Shown here piece after piece: positions 7,145 through 9,170 of a stretch of 9,170 nucleotides of DNA. The DNA comes from Comamonadaceae bacterium (GTDB taxonomy: Bacteria > Pseudomonadota > Gammaproteobacteria > Burkholderiales > Burkholderiaceae). How positions within the stretch are numbered: position 1 is the first letter of the stretch; every line of letters starts with the position of its first letter. The stretch lies in contig CANCGU010000099.1 in the NCBI GenBank assembly GCA_947377705.1, positions 1-9,170 of the forward strand, written 5' to 3'. The notes below the pieces were generated by a model, which made no database searches, had not been told where the DNA came from, and saw only the letters and a program-made list of their open reading frames with translations. The position numbers and the translations under genes were made by a program.

Positions 7145-8157
7145 AGAAGCTACTCAACACCCTCTACATCACCCGTTCAGATTGCTATTTGCACAAGGAG
7201 CGCGAGACAGTAGTCATCAAGCAGGGGGATGAAAAGCTTGCGCAATTTCCCATGTTGGCGTTACAAAATATTTTTTGTTTTGGACAAACCAGTGTGTCGC
7301 CAGCGCTCATGGCTGCTTGCGTGGATGTAGGTGTCGGATTGTCGTTTTTTACTGAATTTGGCAAGTTTCAGGCTCAGGTCACTGGCATGCCGCGTGGCAA
7401 TGTGCTGCTGCGTCGAACTCAATACCGATGGGCGGACGACGCTGAAAAATCTCTATCGGTGGCTCGGCTCATGATTGCGGCCAAAGTGGGTAACTGTCGT
7501 GCCGTGCTTATGCGCGAGCAGCGCAACCATGGTGCCAACGATGCACTGGCGCATGCTACGCAAACATTGTCTGCGCTTATGGAGAGTATTCGACATGCAC
7601 GTAATGTGTCGCAGCTGATGGGACTGGAAGGCGAGGCAGCCAGTGTTTATTTCGGTGTGTTTACTTCTTTGCTGCGCACACAGGGATTTGAGTTTTCCGG
7701 GCGGGTGCGAAGGCCTCCTAGCGATCCGGTCAATGCCTTGCTTTCGTTTGCTTATGTGTTGCTCGCCAGTGAGTGTGCTTCGGCCCTGGCTGGCGTTGGC
7801 TTAGATCCTTACGTGGGGTTTTTACATCAAGACCGACCGGGTCGAAAAAGCTTGGCGCTTGACTTGATGGAAGAGCTGCGCGCCCCTCTTGCTGATCGTT
7901 TCGTGCTCACCCTTATCAACCGAGGACAGTTGAAGCTGGATGACTTTGTGACCGAAGCAAGTGGAGCGGTTCGTCTAAAGGATGACGCCCGTAAAGCTTT
8001 TCTCACGGCCTACCAAGAGCGCAAGAAGGAAAGTTTGAAGCACCCCTATTTGGAAGAAAGTATTGAACTGGGGTTGTTACCTCATGCTCAAGCTTTGCTG
8101 CTTGCTCGCCACCTGCGTGGTGACATGCAGCAGTACACGCCTTTTGTAGTGCGATAA
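7141..8157 (+). CDS. cas1: Cas1, spacer integrase
   Basis: This 338-residue protein is the CRISPR integrase. Two Cas1 dimers with a Cas2 dimer insert new spacers at the leader-proximal repeat. The catalytic acidic residue E163 lies in MGLEGEAA, H229 in GFLHQDRPGR, and the downstream acidic pair D241/E244 in ALDLMEELR. These correspond to the E, H and D metal ligands of the family. The N-terminus MKKLLNTLYIT matches the usual I-C Cas1 start, so TTG at 7141 is very likely real despite being a rare start codon. It overlaps the cas4 stop by 4 nt (TTGA) and has AGGAGG at 7126-7131. Length and motifs are normal. Sampled G+C here (38 of 60 bases at 7501-7560) is the highest I counted in the window. 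cas2 follows after 15 nt. Confidence 0.97.
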   Translation: MKKLLNTLYITRSDCYLHKERETVVIKQGDEKLAQFPMLALQNIFCFGQTSVSPALMAACVDVGVGLSFFTEFGKFQAQVTGMPRGNVLLRRTQYRWADDAEKSLSVARLMIAAKVGNCRAVLMREQRNHGANDALAHATQTLSALMESIRHARNVSQLMGLEGEAASVYFGVFTSLLRTQGFEFSGRVRRPPSDPVNALLSFAYVLLASECASALAGVGLDPYVGFLHQDRPGRKSLALDLMEELRAPLADRFVLTLINRGQLKLDDFVTEASGAVRLKDDARKAFLTAYQERKKESLKHPYLEESIELGLLPHAQALLLARHLRGDMQQYTPFVVR

Positions 8158-8172
8158 ATAGCGAGGTGAATC

Positions 8173-8466
8173 ATGCTGGTGCTTGTGACCTATGACGTGA
8201 ATGTGACCACCCGCGCCGGAGAGAAACGTCTACGCCACATCGCCAAGGCTTGTTTAGACTATGGCGTGCGCGTACAAAACTCAGTGTTTGAGTGTGAAAT
8301 CGATCCTGCTCAATGGGTGCAACTAAAAGCAGAGCTCTTGCGTATTTACGATCCCGAGCAAGATAGTCTGCGCTTTTATATGTTGGGTAAACGCGGCATA
8401 GATAAAGTTGAACATTGCGGTGCCAAAGCTACTTACAACCCGATTCATAGCACCTTGATCTTGTAA
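8173..8466 (+). CDS. cas2: Cas2, structural partner of Cas1
   Basis: This 97-residue ferredoxin-fold protein forms the dimeric core of the Cas1-Cas2 integration complex and sets spacer length. It begins MLVLVTYDV, with the conserved aspartate D8 at the end of the first strand. The I-C/I-B-like blocks LRHIAKACLDYGVRVQNSVFECEID and DSLRFYMLG follow. Length is typical. GAGGTG at 8163-8168 supplies the Shine-Dalgarno, and the start lies 15 nt after cas1. It is the last gene of the operon and sits 173 bp before the first repeat, so the array is directly downstream on the same strand. Confidence 0.97.
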   Translation: MLVLVTYDVNVTTRAGEKRLRHIAKACLDYGVRVQNSVFECEIDPAQWVQLKAELLRIYDPEQDSLRFYMLGKRGIDKVEHCGAKATYNPIHSTLIL

Positions 8467-8507
8467 CGCTAACCTAGCGTCGTCATCTTTCCACTAGATG
8501 GTTAGCG
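8467..8507. repeat. Inverted repeat at the start of the leader
   Basis: CGCTAACC at 8467-8474, immediately after the cas2 stop, is the reverse complement of GGTTAGCG at 8500-8507. CGCTA at 8467-8471 can instead pair with TAGCG at 8475-8479, so two alternative hairpins are possible. No T run follows, so it is not a classic intrinsic terminator. It may protect the cas mRNA end or be a protein site. Confidence 0.5.
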
Positions 8508-8513
8508 ATGGCG

Positions 8514-8526
8514 TAAGACGTTGATT
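8514..8526 (-). promoter_or_regulatory. Candidate IHF binding site in the leader
   Basis: On the - strand the bases read AATCAA, CGTC, TTA, a full match to the IHF consensus WATCAA-N4-TTR. IHF bends the leader and is required for integration in type I-E and I-F systems of proteobacteria. This site ends 113 bp before repeat 1, farther than the I-E site, so its role here is inferred only. Confidence 0.5.
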
Positions 8527-8548
8527 TACAGAAGATTTTTTGAGAGCT

Positions 8549-8574
8549 TGTTCGTATTCATAAATTAACGAACA
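8549..8574. repeat. Inverted repeat in the A+T-rich part of the leader
   Basis: TGTTCGT at 8549-8555 and ACGAACA at 8568-8574 are perfect 7-bp arms around a 12-bp, mostly A/T centre. The geometry resembles a dimeric repressor operator or a weak hairpin. The heptamer TGTTCGT also occurs several times inside cas genes, so its sequence alone is not distinctive. Confidence 0.4.
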
Positions 8575-8639
8575 CGATTTTTGATTGTTAGCGCAAATAT
8601 CCTGCTGGTTCGCGCTGTAGCTTGGTGATATCGTCAGGC

Positions 8640-9170
8640 GTCGCCCCTCATGCAGGGGCGTGGATTGAAACATGTCTGGCTCGGCGGGCCAAGCCCCGTG
8701 GAGCCGTCGCCCCTCATGCAGGGGCGTGGATTGAAACACGCAAATCTTGGCCGATGTGAACAACAGCAACGGTCGCCCCTATTGCAGGGGCGTGTATTGC
8801 AACTTTTTTGTGCGTCACATCTCGTACAAAAAACGCGTCGCCCCTCATGCAGGGGCGTGGATTGAAACGGGTGTTTTCAAGGCCTCCAGTCCGCTGGCCA
8901 CGTCGCCCCTCATGCAGGGGCGTGGATTGAAACACCAGCCTGAGGCTATACGCGCAGCCATGGAGCGTCGCCCCTCATGCAGGGGCGTGGATTGAAACCC
9001 CGTCAGGCAGTTTGAAACCCTGTCCCGGCTTGGTCGCCCCTCATGCAGGGGCGTGGATTGAAACCGACATTACCAGAGCCATCACCGAAGAAATATTGTC
9101 GCCCCTCATGCAGGGGCGTGGATTGAAACGGCAGCTTGTCGAATGGAAGTGGCTTGCTGCATGGGTCGCC
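8640..9170 (+). CRISPR. Type I-C CRISPR array, 8 complete repeats plus start of a ninth
   Basis: The 32-bp repeat starts GTCGCCCCTCATGC and ends GTGGATTGAAAC. Repeats lie at 8640-8671, 8706-8737, 8772-8803, 8837-8868, 8902-8933, 8967-8998, 9033-9064 and 9098-9129, with GTCGCC of a ninth at 9165-9170. Spacers are 34, 34, 33, 33, 33, 34, 33 and 35 bp and all differ. Seven repeats are identical; repeat 3 has four changes. Positions 3-8 (CGCCCC) pair with 16-21 (GGGGCG), extendable by T9-A15. This is the hairpin Cas5c recognises, leaving an 11-nt handle TGGATTGAAAC. Transcription runs rightwards from the leader next to cas2, so spacer 1 is the newest. The array continues past the window edge, so total length is unknown. 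Confidence 0.99.
8772..8803 (+). repeat. Degenerate CRISPR repeat 3
   Basis: This repeat differs from the other seven at four positions: 10 (C to A, base 8781), 11 (A to T, 8782), 24 (G to T, 8795) and 29 (A to C, 8800). All are transversions. The hairpin stem and the T9-A15 closing pair are intact. Two changes fall in the loop and two in the 5' handle of the following crRNA, which becomes TGTATTGCAAC. Spacing to neighbouring repeats is normal, so it is still a unit of the array. Confidence 0.97.

Larger units (their letters stand above)
8467..8639 (+). promoter_or_regulatory. CRISPR leader
   Basis: This 173-bp non-coding stretch separates cas2 from the first repeat. It is A+T-rich in the middle (17 G+C of 60 at 8521-8580), as leaders usually are. 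It should contain the array promoter and signals that direct Cas1-Cas2 to repeat 1. Repeat orientation, ending in ATTGAAAC away from cas2, confirms this as the leader side. It contains inverted repeats at 8467-8507 and 8549-8574 and a consensus IHF site at 8514-8526. I could not pick a convincing -35/-10 pair. No gene is supported in it. Confidence 0.85.

Noticed and set aside
8772..8810. Degenerate repeat hairpin followed by T6 as an intrinsic terminator
   Set aside because: Eleven bases separate the stem from the T tract, too far for a classic terminator.
8494..8995. Open frames on both strands across the leader and array, with recurring peptides such as FQSTPLHEG, NPRPCMRG and HAGAWIE
   Set aside because: These are translations of the CRISPR repeat itself and a well-known source of false protein annotations.

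Overview
This window holds an apparently complete type I-C (formerly Dvulg-type) CRISPR-Cas locus, with every gene on the + strand. The order is cas3 - cas5c - cas8c - cas7c - cas4 - cas1 - cas2 - leader - CRISPR array, the canonical I-C layout. The array runs off the right edge of the window. All seven main proteins carry clear family motifs and none is visibly broken. I see no tRNA, rRNA, insertion sequence or gene foreign to the system. The overall system is therefore well known, not new.

Layout: bases 1-255 have no convincing gene. They precede a well-formed ribosome binding site for cas3. Bases 256-2766 encode Cas3 (HD nuclease plus helicase). Bases 2773-6428 encode the three Cascade genes cas5c, cas8c and cas7c. 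An eighth protein is embedded in frame in the 3' end of cas8c: a strong Shine-Dalgarno followed by an in-frame GTG at 5037 should make the small subunit Cas11c. Bases 6443-8466 form the adaptation module cas4-cas1-cas2. Bases 8467-8639 are an A+T-rich leader with a full consensus IHF site and two inverted repeats. Bases 8640-9170 hold eight complete 32-bp repeats, eight spacers of 33-35 bp, and the first 6 bases of a ninth repeat. Repeat 3 is degenerate, with four substitutions.

How the genes work together (family knowledge): Cas4, Cas1 and Cas2 select, trim and insert spacers at the leader end. Cas5c cuts the array transcript at the base of each repeat hairpin and stays on the 5' handle. Cas7c coats the spacer part of the crRNA. 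Cas8c recognises the PAM and Cas11c forms the inner belly of the complex. Cas3 is recruited to unwind and degrade bound DNA. Genes are tightly packed: a 6-nt gap between cas3 and cas5c, ATGA overlap between cas5c and cas8c, 30-nt and 14-nt gaps around cas7c, TTGA overlap between cas4 and cas1, and a 15-nt gap before cas2. This indicates one operon.

Host: Shine-Dalgarno use, mid-range G+C and the putative IHF site suggest a proteobacterium, perhaps beta or gamma. The sequence does not allow a genus call. Sampled G+C is lower in cas3/cas5c (about 40%) than in cas4/cas1 (about 60%), which may reflect a mosaic origin of the two modules.
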